DNA from: an uncultured bacterium
GTDB taxonomy: Bacteria; Muiribacteriota; Ozemobacteria; Ozemobacterales; Ozemobacteraceae
Direction of reading: 5' to 3'
Length of the DNA: 32,935 bases
Assembly: GCA_900317935.1 (NCBI GenBank)
Contig: ONIU01000076.1
Location: 1 to 32,935, forward strand
The number at the start of each line of letters is the position of its first letter. Positions within the stretch are counted from its first letter, which is position 1. The position numbers were made by a program, and so were the translations under genes. Below are positions 12,529 through 21,436 of this stretch, one piece after another. The notes beneath the pieces were generated by a model. The model was not told the origin of the DNA and did not search any database. It was given only the letters and a program-made list of their open reading frames with translations.

Positions 12529-13362
12529 ATGATAAAAAAAATAATCAAATACTCTTTTATATTTATTTTGATAGCTAGCGCCAACCTCTATGCTCTAGCT
12601 CCTTTAGATATGCTTGAAAATGGCAAAAGAGCATTTGAACTTTGCAATTGGGAAGAATCAAGAGAAATACTTGAACGTTTCATGGAAACCTGGCCAGAAC
12701 ACGAAAAGTATAGTGAGGCATTGTATTTTTATACACTTGCTTCAGCAAAAACTATAGATAAACGAACAGAAGATTATCGCACCAAACTAGGTAATAATCT
12801 TAAAAATGCAGTAGCAAGTCTTTCATTAGATATGCCAGATATGGATCTAACCGAAGCTAAGGTTGCTTTAATGATAGCCCAAAAACCTCAAAAGCCGGAA
12901 GTTTGGGAAGAATTAACTAAACTTACACCTAAAGAATTAAAGCACTATCTGTTGAGAGGTTGGCACCCTAATCCATCAGAAACACCGTTTGAAACCTTAG
13001 AATGGACAAAAACCAAGCTTTGCAACGCAACAGATCTTGATTCTGAAACGAAATCAAATATAGCCTTAATAAAGCTTAGTGCCTTATGGAAAATAATGCT
13101 TTCACCTATAGCCAAAGAAAACTCAAAAGACAGACTAGAAAAATTAGGATGTCTCCCTTTAGATAAGGTTTTTAAGGAAACAGTTAGAGCAGCTTTCAAT
13201 AATGGAAATTCTTTTCAAAAGAGAAAAGCTGCTATTTTTGGATATCATTTCGACTATTTTAAAGCAAATTCTATAAACTCTGATAAAAAAGTTAATAGTT
13301 CATGGTTAAGATATCTTAAATCAAGGGGTATTTCGTCAGAAGACACCTGGAGTCCAAGATGA
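12529..13362 (+). CDS. exported protein with an N-terminal TPR-like helical region
   Basis: The 277-residue protein begins with a signal peptide (MIKKIIKYSFIFILIASANLYA, cut probably after the LYALA region). The next ~50 residues (MLENGKRAFELCNWEESREILERFMETWPEH...YSEALYFYTLAS) look like a TPR pair, as in proteins of the cell-envelope assembly type. The rest is helical and unrecognised. I chose the ATG at 12529 because AAGGGAA lies 6 bp upstream and it starts the signal peptide; the longer frame from 12442 lacks both. It overlaps the next gene by 4 bp. Function unknown; a periplasmic protein-binding role is the simplest guess. Confidence 0.75.
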   Translation: MIKKIIKYSFIFILIASANLYALAPLDMLENGKRAFELCNWEESREILERFMETWPEHEKYSEALYFYTLASAKTIDKRTEDYRTKLGNNLKNAVASLSLDMPDMDLTEAKVALMIAQKPQKPEVWEELTKLTPKELKHYLLRGWHPNPSETPFETLEWTKTKLCNATDLDSETKSNIALIKLSALWKIMLSPIAKENSKDRLEKLGCLPLDKVFKETVRAAFNNGNSFQKRKAAIFGYHFDYFKANSINSDKKVNSSWLRYLKSRGISSEDTWSPR

Positions 13363-14015
13363 ATGACAAACTTCCGTTAAAAAACAGTATATCTTTAAAA
13401 AAACTATGGCCTACTATAAGAAACATATTGATAGCAGTAGTTATTATAGCTTTATTCGCTTTTATTGCCTCATTACCAAATACTACTTCAATAGACTTTG
13501 CAATTATGCGTCGAAGCCTCAGTAATTATGGTATAAGACAAAGAAATGTAGATGAAACTGCAAAAGAAGAAATATCTTTAAAACCTATGACTGCCTCTGA
13601 AGCAAAAAAGCTTGAACAACAAGAAAAAGAACGAAAAAGATATATTAATGAAAGCCGTGCAAGAATGTTTGTAGAATCAGCGACCAACGACTATTACAAA
13701 GGAAGCTACGATGAAGCACTCAGAAGACTGGATAGGGCAGGAATATATGACCCTTGCAATTTCAGTGCTTTTAAATTGAGAGGTCAGATTTTTTTCGAAC
13801 ATAATCTTTACAGAAAAGCCTTTAATAATCTGGAAAGAGCCAATCAACTTCCAAATGACGACAAAACCATAGCAAGAGACCTGGATGTTCTCAGAAAACT
13901 ATTAAGATATAGCCGAAATGAAATTGATCAGCTTAGACAGACAGTTAACGAAAACCCTGACAACAAAGTAGCAAAAGCTCGTTTAAAAGAACTTGAAGAA
14001 CGTATTCAAGATTAA
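13359..14015 (+). CDS. single-pass membrane protein with TPR domain
   Basis: The 218-residue protein has one membrane helix near the N-terminus (ILIAVVIIALFAFIASL, about 23-39), a charged linker with a coiled-coil tendency (SEAKKLEQQEKERKRYINESRARMF), and two TPR-like repeats (ATNDYYKGSYDEALRRLDRAGIYDP, FKLRGQIFFEHNLYRKAFNNLERANQLP), then a helix. Start ATG overlaps the previous stop (ATGA), so it should be made together with the exported protein and may hold it or a complex at the membrane. No family name is certain. Confidence 0.75.
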   Translation: MNDKLPLKNSISLKKLWPTIRNILIAVVIIALFAFIASLPNTTSIDFAIMRRSLSNYGIRQRNVDETAKEEISLKPMTASEAKKLEQQEKERKRYINESRARMFVESATNDYYKGSYDEALRRLDRAGIYDPCNFSAFKLRGQIFFEHNLYRKAFNNLERANQLPNDDKTIARDLDVLRKLLRYSRNEIDQLRQTVNENPDNKVAKARLKELEERIQD

Positions 14016-14063
14016 TACAGCTAGTTTTATTACTAACAATACTGATTTTTCTTTACGCTAAGA

Positions 14064-14939
14064 ATGAAACCATCTAAAACAAAAAAGACAAAGACTATTC
14101 CACCTGTTAATCAGCTTGAAACAATAGAAGACCGTTTCAAGTTAAGGGAATATTGCAAGCAAAACAATATAATAACTCCTGACTATTTTGCTTCTGATGA
14201 CTTTTCAAAAATAAGTCAGTGGGCAATGAAAAAGAACTCCTTTCCACTCTGCATAAAATCAACTCAAAATCTTGCTCATAATCACCTCATTTATATATTA
14301 AAAGCCTACCGGGAGCTTCCTGAATTTTTTGAAAATATACAGACAAAAACCAATAATGGGAAAGTTTTAATTGAAGAATTCATAGAAGGGAAAGCTTATT
14401 TAGAAGTAACTCTTCTTAATAGTCAGATTAAGCTGATTTCACAGATTTGCTTATCAAAAACAATGAAATTGCAGCAGAAATGGAGGGCTTTTCCCGTTAA
14501 ACTGCCGCAAAATATTATTGAGAAAATTGATGCAATAATAAAACACTTTGATAAACTAATAGAATCCGCTTCAAATCCTATAAGATTCTCTTTCGTTGTA
14601 AAAAATTCTGAACCGGTTCTTTTATCAATAAACAGCGATGATGACCGTCTTGAATATAAAGATGAATGGAGAGAACAAGGGAAACTTGAACCTTTATCAT
14701 CAGCCCAATACCCGCCAAATAGCAGTCTAATAAATAAAATCAACATTTACAACAACATTAAAGACCATAATCTTGATTTTTCAAGCGCAGCAAAAGTTTG
14801 TTCCGATTCAAAAGTGAAATATGAGTTAATCAAAAATAAACTTTATTTCATGCTTACTTCCAATAATCCGAAATCATTAACAGAAGATTTTGAAAAAGCT
14901 AACGCAGTAATTAAACAAATTATAGACTCAAATCAATAA
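14064..14939 (+). CDS. unknown protein, possible degenerate ATP-grasp fold
   Basis: This 291-residue soluble protein has a lysine-rich start, then segments that recall ATP-grasp enzymes: KLREYCKQNNIITPDYFASDD (like the pre-grasp lid of PurK or CarB), FPLCIKSTQN (site of the first ATP lysine), and KVLIEEFIEGKAYLEVTLL (the hinge block, normally EEFIEG-E). The glycine-rich loop and the metal-binding glutamate/asparagine near the C-terminus are not recognisable, so activity is doubtful. It starts 48 bp after the TPR gene without a clear ribosome site. It meets the ECF-like gene tail to tail, with a GTTTTAAT-ATC-ATTAAAAC hairpin between. Confidence 0.6.
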   Translation: MKPSKTKKTKTIPPVNQLETIEDRFKLREYCKQNNIITPDYFASDDFSKISQWAMKKNSFPLCIKSTQNLAHNHLIYILKAYRELPEFFENIQTKTNNGKVLIEEFIEGKAYLEVTLLNSQIKLISQICLSKTMKLQQKWRAFPVKLPQNIIEKIDAIIKHFDKLIESASNPIRFSFVVKNSEPVLLSINSDDDRLEYKDEWREQGKLEPLSSAQYPPNSSLINKINIYNNIKDHNLDFSSAAKVCSDSKVKYELIKNKLYFMLTSNNPKSLTEDFEKANAVIKQIIDSNQ

Positions 14940-14958
14940 GTTTTAATATCATTAAAAC
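14940..14958. terminator. short hairpin between convergent genes
   Basis: GTTTTAAT (14940-14947), ATC, ATTAAAAC (14951-14958). The AT-rich 8-bp stem lies in the 24-bp gap between two convergent stops and could act in both directions; it is weak. Confidence 0.4.
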
Positions 14959-14963
14959 ACGCA

Positions 14964-15473
14964 TCAATTCAAAGACTTCTTACATTTTTCTGCTAGTTTG
15001 AGACCTAGAAAAACCCCTGGAACAGCAGTAAAAAACTGTATTCCTAACACGCTGAACAACAAAAAGTTTGCAATTTTATCTGGCAGGAAAATATTGACCA
15101 AAGCAAAACCGCCAGCGCCAATTATAACAGCTTTTGTTAATGCAGGAATAAGCAATCGGGTAACCATTGATTTTTCCCTTAGCTTAAATAACAACAAAAC
15201 CAATATAATATTACCTAAAACTATCATAGGTAAAACAGGATACATTAACACAGGAACATGACCTGTTAGAAAACCACAAAAAGGACTTAACAAACAAAGT
15301 AAAACAGCAGATTTCATTCCGGAAAAACTAGAGACAAAAACCAAAATACTGTTCACAATAACTCCGGTAACCAAATTAGGAAGATTTGCTGCCTGTAAAG
15401 CCATTATGACAGCTAGCATGATTCCATTAAGAGTTATATTTCTGATTCTATTTTTATTCTGATTTTTGTCCAT
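14964..15473 (-). CDS. membrane protein, ECF transporter S-component-like
   Basis: This 169-residue protein has five or six hydrophobic helices. The opening ITLNGIMLAVIMALQAANLPNLVTGVIVNSILV resembles small substrate-binding S components of energy-coupling-factor vitamin transporters, and the TGHVPVLMYPVLPMIVLGNI block fits the same group. The ATPase and T subunits are not nearby, which is normal for group II ECF systems where a shared module serves many S components. The substrate cannot be read from the sequence, and no riboswitch is seen upstream. Other small integral membrane families remain possible. Confidence 0.55.
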   Translation of the reverse strand: MDKNQNKNRIRNITLNGIMLAVIMALQAANLPNLVTGVIVNSILVFVSSFSGMKSAVLLCLLSPFCGFLTGHVPVLMYPVLPMIVLGNIILVLLLFKLREKSMVTRLLIPALTKAVIIGAGGFALVNIFLPDKIANFLLFSVLGIQFFTAVPGVFLGLKLAEKCKKSLN

Positions 15474-15554
15474 TTGCCTACTCTAACAGTTAGAAGCCAA
15501 AAATTCTATAAAAATCTTCGTTTAACATCTCAAAAAAATATCTTTAAAAAGCTG

Positions 15555-15582
15555 CTGACATTATGTAAAATTGTAGTATTAA
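15555..15582 (+). promoter_or_regulatory. possible promoter of the DUF3737-patB pair
   Basis: CTGACA (15555-15560), 16 bp, TATTAA (15577-15582). It is weaker than the other promoters in the window but well placed, with AAGGA at 15591-15595 and the ATG at 15605. Confidence 0.4.
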
Positions 15583-15604
15583 TAAGTTTTCAAGGAAATA
15601 ATAT

Positions 15605-16447
15605 ATGAAAAAAGAAATAATACAGCAGATGTTCGAAGGCGAACGAGCTCTTTTTAAATCAAACGATTTGAAAATTATAGACTGCATTTTTCACGACGGT
15701 GAATCTCCACTAAAAGAAAGTCATAATATAGAACTTATTAAAAGCGTATTCAAATGGAAATACCCTCTCTGGTATTGCAGCAATGTAACAGCAGACAAAA
15801 CAAACTGGCTTGAAATGGCTAGAGCTGGTGTATGGTATACTAATAACGTAAAAGTAAGCAACTCTATTATAGAAGCTCCAAAGAACTTTAGAAGATGCGA
15901 CGGCGTAGAATTAAGTAATGTATTTTTCCCGGATGCAGCCGAAACTCTTTGGCACTGTAAAAATGTAAAACTTAACAACATTCAGGCAAAAGGGAACTAC
16001 TTTGCCATGAATACTACTGATATGGAGATAGATAACCTTTCCTTAGACGGGAATTATCCCTTTGACGGTGGTCAAAACATAACAGTGAGAAACAGTCGCC
16101 TACTCTCTAAAGATGCTTTTTGGAATGCCGAAAACGTTACTGTCAGCGATTCTTATATATTGGGAGAGTATCTCGGCTGGAATTCCAAAAATCTTACCTT
16201 CATAAACTGCACTATAGAAAGCCTGCAAGGCCTCTGCTATATTCAAAATCTTGTGATGAAAAACTGCAGACTTATTAATACAACGCTAGCCTTTGAATAT
16301 TCTACTGTAGATGCCCAAATAGACAACAGCATCGATAGTGTTTTAAACCCAACCAGCGGCATTATTCGTGCTGAAAGCATAAAAGAATTAATCATTGAAA
16401 AAGACAAAGTAGATCCTTCAAAGACTCAGATTATAGTAAAAGGCTAA
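15605..16447 (+). CDS. DUF3737 family right-handed beta-helix protein
   Basis: The 280-residue protein consists of about ten short repeats of the form (N/D)-hydrophobic-x-hydrophobic-x-N/D-S/C, such as NVKVSNSIIEAP, GVELSNVFFPDA, NVKLNNIQAKG, NITVRNSRLLSKDAFW, NVTVSDSYILGEY and NLTFINCTIESL. This is a parallel beta-helix of the kind in DUF3737. There is no signal peptide, so it is cytoplasmic. The family has no proven function. It lies 36 bp before the PatB gene, and this pairing is one I recall from other bacteria; a role linked to that enzyme is likely but undefined. Confidence 0.82.
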   Translation: MKKEIIQQMFEGERALFKSNDLKIIDCIFHDGESPLKESHNIELIKSVFKWKYPLWYCSNVTADKTNWLEMARAGVWYTNNVKVSNSIIEAPKNFRRCDGVELSNVFFPDAAETLWHCKNVKLNNIQAKGNYFAMNTTDMEIDNLSLDGNYPFDGGQNITVRNSRLLSKDAFWNAENVTVSDSYILGEYLGWNSKNLTFINCTIESLQGLCYIQNLVMKNCRLINTTLAFEYSTVDAQIDNSIDSVLNPTSGIIRAESIKELIIEKDKVDPSKTQIIVKG

Positions 16448-16483
16448 AATCTTTATATATAAAGCATTTAACAGGAATATATA

Positions 16484-17701
16484 ATGAAAAAATACGATTT
16501 TGACAGTATTACAGACCGAAGAAACACCTTTTCATGCAAATGGGGCGACTGCAAAGAAAACGAACTGCCTATGTGGGTTGCCGACATGGACTTTAAGGCA
16601 GCGCCGGAAATTATAGAAGCCTTGCAGAAAAGGCTGAATAACGGAATTTTTGGTTACACATATATTCCTGAAGAATGGTATGAAGCTTATCAATACTGGT
16701 GGAAAAAGCGCCATAATCTTGAGATTTCAAAAGATTCTCTAATTTTCTGTACTGGTGTAGTTCCTGCTATCTCCACCGCTGTCAGAAAACTGACAACTGC
16801 TGCTGAAAATGTTCTTATTCAAACTCCTGTCTACAATATATTCTGCAATTCTATTAGAAATAACGGAAGAAATATTCTTGAGTCTCCCCTAGCCTATTCA
16901 AATGGTGAATATTCCATCAATTGGAATGATTTAGAGAAAAAACTTTCTGACCCGCAAACAACTTTGATGATTCTCTGCAATCCTCATAATCCAGTCGGAA
17001 AAATCTGGAATAAAGAAACCCTAGCCAGAATTGGGGAACTATGCTCAAAATATAATGTAAAAGTCATTTCAGATGAAATACACTGCGATATAACAGACCC
17101 CGGCAAAGAGTATGTTCCATTTGCCTCAGTTTCTGAAACCTGTGCCAATATAAGCGTTAGCTGTTTGGCTCCTACGAAATGCTTTAACATTGCAGGTTTG
17201 CATACTGCAGCAGTAATGATTCCTAACCAGGAATTAAACCATAAAATGTGGCGAGCATTAAATACAGATGAAGTTGCAGAGCCAAATGCTTTTGCTGTTG
17301 AAGCAGCAATCGCCTCTTTTACAAAAGGTGAAAACTGGCTCAATGAGTTAAGAGAATACGTTAAAGGAAACAAAAACAGAATCAAAGAATTTATTAACAA
17401 CAACATTTCAGATTTACACGTAGTTCCATCAGAAGCCACTTATCTCCTATGGCTGGATTGCACAAAAATCACAAATGACAGTATAGCCTTAGCAGAATTT
17501 ATACGTGAAAAAACTGGTTTATTTTTATCAAACGGAACACAATACGGTGGAAACGGTCAGTATTTTATGCGACTTAATACCGCCTGTCCAAGAAAACTAA
17601 TTGAAGATGGACTAACAAGACTAAAACAAGGCATTGAACTCGCCAAACTTCGCTTGGTTCTGTTGCTCTTCGCTCTGCCACACTACGCTCTCAATTCTTA
17701 A
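16484..17701 (+). CDS. patB: PatB/MalY-type cystathionine beta-lyase
   Basis: This PLP enzyme of fold type I (405 residues) cleaves C-S bonds in cystathionine or cysteine conjugates to give pyruvate, ammonia and a thiol. Family marks: ELPMWVADMDF at the N-terminus, YTYIPEEWYEA, the CNPHNPVGKIW block, ISDEIHCD with the PLP-ring aspartate, and the Schiff-base Lys232 in APTKCFNIAGLHTA. AGGA lies 8 bp upstream of the ATG. The last ~17 residues (LAKLRLVLLLFALPHYALNS) do not look like the family and are encoded by repeat-like sequence (CTTCGCTTGG, CTTCGCTCT), suggesting that a repeat invaded the 3' end and moved the stop codon. Confidence 0.9.
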   Translation: MKKYDFDSITDRRNTFSCKWGDCKENELPMWVADMDFKAAPEIIEALQKRLNNGIFGYTYIPEEWYEAYQYWWKKRHNLEISKDSLIFCTGVVPAISTAVRKLTTAAENVLIQTPVYNIFCNSIRNNGRNILESPLAYSNGEYSINWNDLEKKLSDPQTTLMILCNPHNPVGKIWNKETLARIGELCSKYNVKVISDEIHCDITDPGKEYVPFASVSETCANISVSCLAPTKCFNIAGLHTAAVMIPNQELNHKMWRALNTDEVAEPNAFAVEAAIASFTKGENWLNELREYVKGNKNRIKEFINNNISDLHVVPSEATYLLWLDCTKITNDSIALAEFIREKTGLFLSNGTQYGGNGQYFMRLNTACPRKLIEDGLTRLKQGIELAKLRLVLLLFALPHYALNS

Positions 17702-17733
17702 ATCTTATATCTAAAATCTTATTAAAAATATAA

Positions 17734-17762
17734 TTGCCTAGAATCTCTATGTGCGATATTAT
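17734..17762 (+). promoter_or_regulatory. promoter of hppA
   Basis: TTGCCT (17734-17739), 17 bp, TATTAT (17757-17762). The predicted leader is about 40 nt and ends in AAAGGAG (17797-17803), 6 bp before the GTG. Confidence 0.6.
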
Positions 17763-17809
17763 GAAAAGAACTATATATTAAATGCTAAAACCTCTTAAAG
17801 GAGTTTCAA

Positions 17810-20800
17810 GTGTTCGACGCTACGCAATTATTTTGGCTGGCACCAACAGGTTCAGTAATGGCGCTGGTTTATTCATATTATTTCTATGCAAGCATGAAGA
17901 AATCAGACCCAGGAAGTGAAAAATCACAAGAAATTGCTGGGTATGTTAAAGAAGGTGCAAAATCCTATTTATTAGCACAATATAAAATTGTTGGCTTATT
18001 TTTCATAATAGCTTTTGCATTTTTCTCATTTTTAGCTTTTGTTCTTGAAGTCCAAAGTCCATGGACTCCTATAGCCTTTTTAACAGGCGGTTTCTTCTCT
18101 GCTCTATCCGGCTATTTAGGAATGAAAGCAGCAACAAGTGCTAGCAACAGAACAGCTGCCGCAGCAAATATCTCTCTAAATTCAGCACTTCAAATAGCTT
18201 TTAGAAGTGGTGCTGTTATGGGGTTTGTTGTAGTTGGTCTTGGTCTATTAGATATTTCAATCTGGTGGAAGATACTAAACTACGTTTTAGACAATAAGGA
18301 ATTTTTTAAGGAAAGCATTTTTGCTGTTAATAATTACACAGAAATAACCACCATCATGCTCACATTTGGCATGGGTGCTAGTTCTCAAGCTCTTTTTGCA
18401 AGAGTTGGCGGAGGAATCTTCACCAAGGCAGCCGACATCGGTGCAGATTTGGTAGGGAAAACAGAAGCCGGTATTCCTGAAGATGATCCTAGAAATCCAG
18501 CCTGTATTGCCGATAACGTTGGTGATAACGTTGGCGACGTTGCAGGTATGGGAGCTGACCTATATGAATCATATTGTGGTTCAATACTGGCAACAGCAGC
18601 TCTTGGCGCTGCAGCCTTCAATACTACAGAGCTTATGAATCTGCAACTAAATTCCATTTTGCTTCCAATGGCAATAGCTGGAATAGGTATAGTATTCTCT
18701 ATTTTTGGAACTTATAAAATCAACACAAAAGAAGAAGCAAACCAAAAGGAATTGATGGAATCAATAAACTATGGAGTTAATTTTGCAGCATTCTTTACAG
18801 CTGTAACCAGTGTTGCATTAGTAAGATCCTTACTACCAGGACATTTTGAAATATTCGGTTCCATAGTTACTGGTTTAATGGCTGGAATAATTATCGGTTG
18901 GGCAACAAACTACTATACTTCGGAAGATTACCAGCCAACAGCAAATATAGCAGAACAAGCGACAACAGGTTCTGCAACAGTAATAATAGAAGGCATTTCA
19001 ACAGGTATGCTTTCTACAGCAATACCAGTAATAACAGTCTGTATAGCAATCTTACTATCCTATGGCTTTGCAAACGGTTTTACTAATCCTGCCATGGGAC
19101 TTTACGGAATAGGAATTGCCGCAGTTGGTATGCTTTCCACCTTAGGAATAACCTTAGCAACAGATGCTTATGGCCCAATAGCAGATAACGCTGGTGGAAA
19201 CGCACAAATGTCTGGAATGTCTCCAGAAGTAAGAAAAAGAACAGATGCTCTTGATTCTCTTGGCAATACAACCGCAGCAACAGGCAAAGGTTTTGCAATA
19301 GGATCAGCAGCTCTAACTGCATTAGCTCTCATTGGAGCTTATCTTGAAGAAATAAGAATGGCTCTATTAAGAATAGCAAAATTCAGTGGAGATCCTTTAA
19401 ATAAATTAATCTTCCCCTCTCCAAATGAAGGCATAGAAATTGAAAAAGCTACATTATACGACTTCATGAACTACTATAATGTAAATCTCATGAATCCAGT
19501 AGTATTAACCGGTATTTTTATTGGTTCTATGCTTGTATTTGTTTTTTGCGCTATGACAATGAAAGCGGTTGGAAAAGCTGCTCATAGTATGGTTGAAGAA
19601 GTCAGAAGACAATTCAAAGAAATTCCAGGTTTATTGAAAGGCGAACCAAACGCTAAGGCAGATTACGCCTCATGTGTTGCAATATCTACTCAAGGCGCCC
19701 AAAAAGAAATGGTTGTTCCAAGTCTTTTAGCAATTATAGTACCTATAGTAGTAGGTTTGTTGCTGGGAGTAGCCGGAGTTATAGGTATGCTGGCCGGTGG
19801 ACTTTCTACTGGTTTTGTTTTGGCAATTATGATGTCAAACGCTGGCGGCGCTTGGGATAATGCAAAGAAATATATTGAATCAGGGCAATTTGGCGGAAAA
19901 GGGTCAGAAAATCATAAAGCTGCTGTTGTTGGTGACACAGTAGGCGATCCATTCAAAGACACAGCAGGACCATCATTAAATATTCTTATAAAACTAATGA
20001 GTATGGTTGCTGTTGTAATAGCTGGTCTAACAGTAAATTATTCTCCTAAAATTCAGGAAATCATTGGTCTGAACCCAAAAGAATTAAGCAACAGAAAAGC
20101 TTATGCTATAGTTAGAGGAGTTCAGGACACTGAAGATTTATATGAATCGAAACAGAATTCCAGCTCAATTTACGAAGATCCTTTATTGGGAACAGAAGAT
20201 ATAATATTACCAACAGACGAAGATATGCTTCGCATAAAAACTTCGACAACAGATACAAATAAAGAATCCAAACCTGCTTCTCAAACAACAGCTCCTGCAG
20301 TTAGTAAATCAGAAAAGCAAGAAACAAGCGGTTTTAACTCTGGCTTCGGTGGAGGTTTTGATACTCCAGCACAAACAAATAAGAAAGAAGAAACAAAACC
20401 AGCCACTTCTGGCGGATTCGACTCTGGTTTTGGTGGAGGTTTCGATTCTTTTGATACTCCTGCTGCTACAGAAAAGAAGGAAGAAGCTAAGCCCAGCACA
20501 TCCGGAGGATTTGACTCTGGTTTTGGCGGAGGTTTCGATTCTTTTGACACTCCTGCCACTACAGAAAAGAAAGAAGAAGCTAAACCTGATACATCAGCTG
20601 GTTTTGATTCTGGATTCGGCGGAGGTTTTGATTCTTTCGACGCTCCTGCTACTACAGAAAAGAAGGAAGAAGCTAAACCCGATACATCAGCTGGTTTTGA
20701 TTCTGGATTCGGCGGAGGTTTCGATTCTTTCGACGCTCCTGCTACTACAGAAAAGAAAGAAGAGTCAAAAGCTTCTGAGCCAGCTAAGGTTGTAGAATCT

Positions 20801-21349
20801 AAGACAGAAGAACCAAAATCAGATGCATCAACAGGCTTTGAAGGTGGATTTGATTCTTTTGATGCTCCTGCAGCAACAGAAAAAAAAGAAGAAGCTAAGT
20901 CCACTGAACCAACTAAAGTAGAAGAAGCTCCAAAAGCTGAAGAAGCTGCGCCTGCTGAACCAACTAAGGTAGAAGAAACTCCAAAGGCTGAAGAAGCAGC
21001 ACCTGCTGAACCGGCTAAAGTAGAAGAAGCTCCAAAGGCTGAAGAAGCAGCACCTGCTGAACCAGCTAAAGTAGAAGAAGCTCCGAAGGCTGAAGAAACT
21101 GCACCTGCTGAACCGGCTAAAGCAGAAGAAGCCCCAAAGGCTGAAGAAACTGCACCAGCTGAACCAGCTAAGGATGACAATACAGCAGCAACCAAGGGAA
21201 ATAGCAATACCGCTGAAAAAAAGCTTGAAGAAATAAAAACCAATATTTCAGAAAAGATAGAAAACAGCTTAGACAAAGCAACTGAAACCATCAAAGAAAA
21301 AGTAGAAGAAAAGAAAGACGCTTTCAGCGGCGGTTTTGATAATTTTTAA
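17810..21349 (+). CDS. hppA: membrane-bound ion-pumping pyrophosphatase with a long repetitive C-terminal tail
   Basis: Residues 1 to ~755 are a complete membrane pyrophosphatase: it hydrolyses pyrophosphate and pumps H+ or Na+. Substrate-site motifs are present: [18 protein letters not shown] (from 209), [12 protein letters not shown] (from 235), DNAKKYIE (683) and [13 protein letters not shown] (708). In [10 protein letters not shown] (485-494) the Ala and Gly fit the K+-dependent class (the K+-independent class has Lys and Thr there). The remaining ~420 residues are unlike any pyrophosphatase I know: six [18 protein letters not shown] units (841-1031), five 17-residue [17 protein letters not shown] units (about 1032-1120), a helical segment, and a last GGFDNF. 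In known members the C-terminus lies outside the cytoplasm. GTG start with AAAGGAG. Confidence 0.95.
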   Translation: MFDATQLFWLAPTGSVMALVYSYYFYASMKKSDPGSEKSQEIAGYVKEGAKSYLLAQYKIVGLFFIIAFAFFSFLAFVLEVQSPWTPIAFLTGGFFSALSGYLGMKAATSASNRTAAAANISLNSALQIAFRSGAVMGFVVVGLGLLDISIWWKILNYVLDNKEFFKESIFAVNNYTEITTIMLTFGMGASSQALFARVGGGIFTKAADIGADLVGKTEAGIPEDDPRNPACIADNVGDNVGDVAGMGADLYESYCGSILATAALGAAAFNTTELMNLQLNSILLPMAIAGIGIVFSIFGTYKINTKEEANQKELMESINYGVNFAAFFTAVTSVALVRSLLPGHFEIFGSIVTGLMAGIIIGWATNYYTSEDYQPTANIAEQATTGSATVIIEGISTGMLSTAIPVITVCIAILLSYGFANGFTNPAMGLYGIGIAAVGMLSTLGITLATDAYGPIADNAGGNAQMSGMSPEVRKRTDALDSLGNTTAATGKGFAIGSAALTALALIGAYLEEIRMALLRIAKFSGDPLNKLIFPSPNEGIEIEKATLYDFMNYYNVNLMNPVVLTGIFIGSMLVFVFCAMTMKAVGKAAHSMVEEVRRQFKEIPGLLKGEPNAKADYASCVAISTQGAQKEMVVPSLLAIIVPIVVGLLLGVAGVIGMLAGGLSTGFVLAIMMSNAGGAWDNAKKYIESGQFGGKGSENHKAAVVGDTVGDPFKDTAGPSLNILIKLMSMVAVVIAGLTVNYSPKIQEIIGLNPKELSNRKAYAIVRGVQDTEDLYESKQNSSSIYEDPLLGTEDIILPTDEDMLRIKTSTTDTNKESKPASQTTAPAVSKSEKQETSGFNSGFGGGFDTPAQTNKKEETKPATSGGFDSGFGGGFDSFDTPAATEKKEEAKPSTSGGFDSGFGGGFDSFDTPATTEKKEEAKPDTSAGFDSGFGGGFDSFDAPATTEKKEEAKPDTSAGFDSGFGGGFDSFDAPATTEKKEESKASEPAKVVESKTEEPKSDASTGFEGGFDSFDAPAATEKKEEAKSTEPTKVEEAPKAEEAAPAEPTKVEETPKAEEAAPAEPAKVEEAPKAEEAAPAEPAKVEEAPKAEETAPAEPAKAEEAPKAEETAPAEPAKDDNTAATKGNSNTAEKKLEEIKTNISEKIENSLDKATETIKEKVEEKKDAFSGGFDNF
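20330..20902 (+). repeat. in-frame 93-bp tandem repeats in hppA
   Basis: Six units encode [14 protein letters not shown] plus a [20 protein letters not shown] spacer; the first and last are shortened and the fifth has an insertion. The units at 20585-20677 and 20678-20770 are almost identical in DNA, a sign of recent duplication or gene conversion. Confidence 0.9.
20903..21170 (+). repeat. in-frame 51-bp tandem repeats in hppA
   Basis: Five 17-residue units of the pattern [17 protein letters not shown] follow the glycine-phenylalanine units. They are rich in alanine, proline, glutamate and lysine, as in extended linkers that span the periplasm or cell wall. Confidence 0.9.
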
Positions 21350-21370
21350 TTTATAAATCTGCTATAACAA

Positions 21371-21407
21371 ATGGATTGCACGATGTCTAACGACACTTGC
21401 AATCCAT
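21371..21407. other. hairpin between hppA and the cysteine desulfidase gene
   Basis: ATGGATTGCA (21371-21380) pairs with TGCAATCCAT (21398-21407), and TGTC-TAAC-GACA (21384-21395) forms an inner stem. No T-run follows, so it is not a standard terminator; an mRNA-processing or stability element is possible. Confidence 0.6.
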
Positions 21408-21436
21408 AAACTTTAGTCTGCATATAGGGGGGAATT

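Noticed and set aside
20281..21294. 337-codon minus-strand open frame within hppA
   Set aside because: It is the antisense of the in-frame tandem repeats; low-complexity Ser/Ala-rich translation without start signals.
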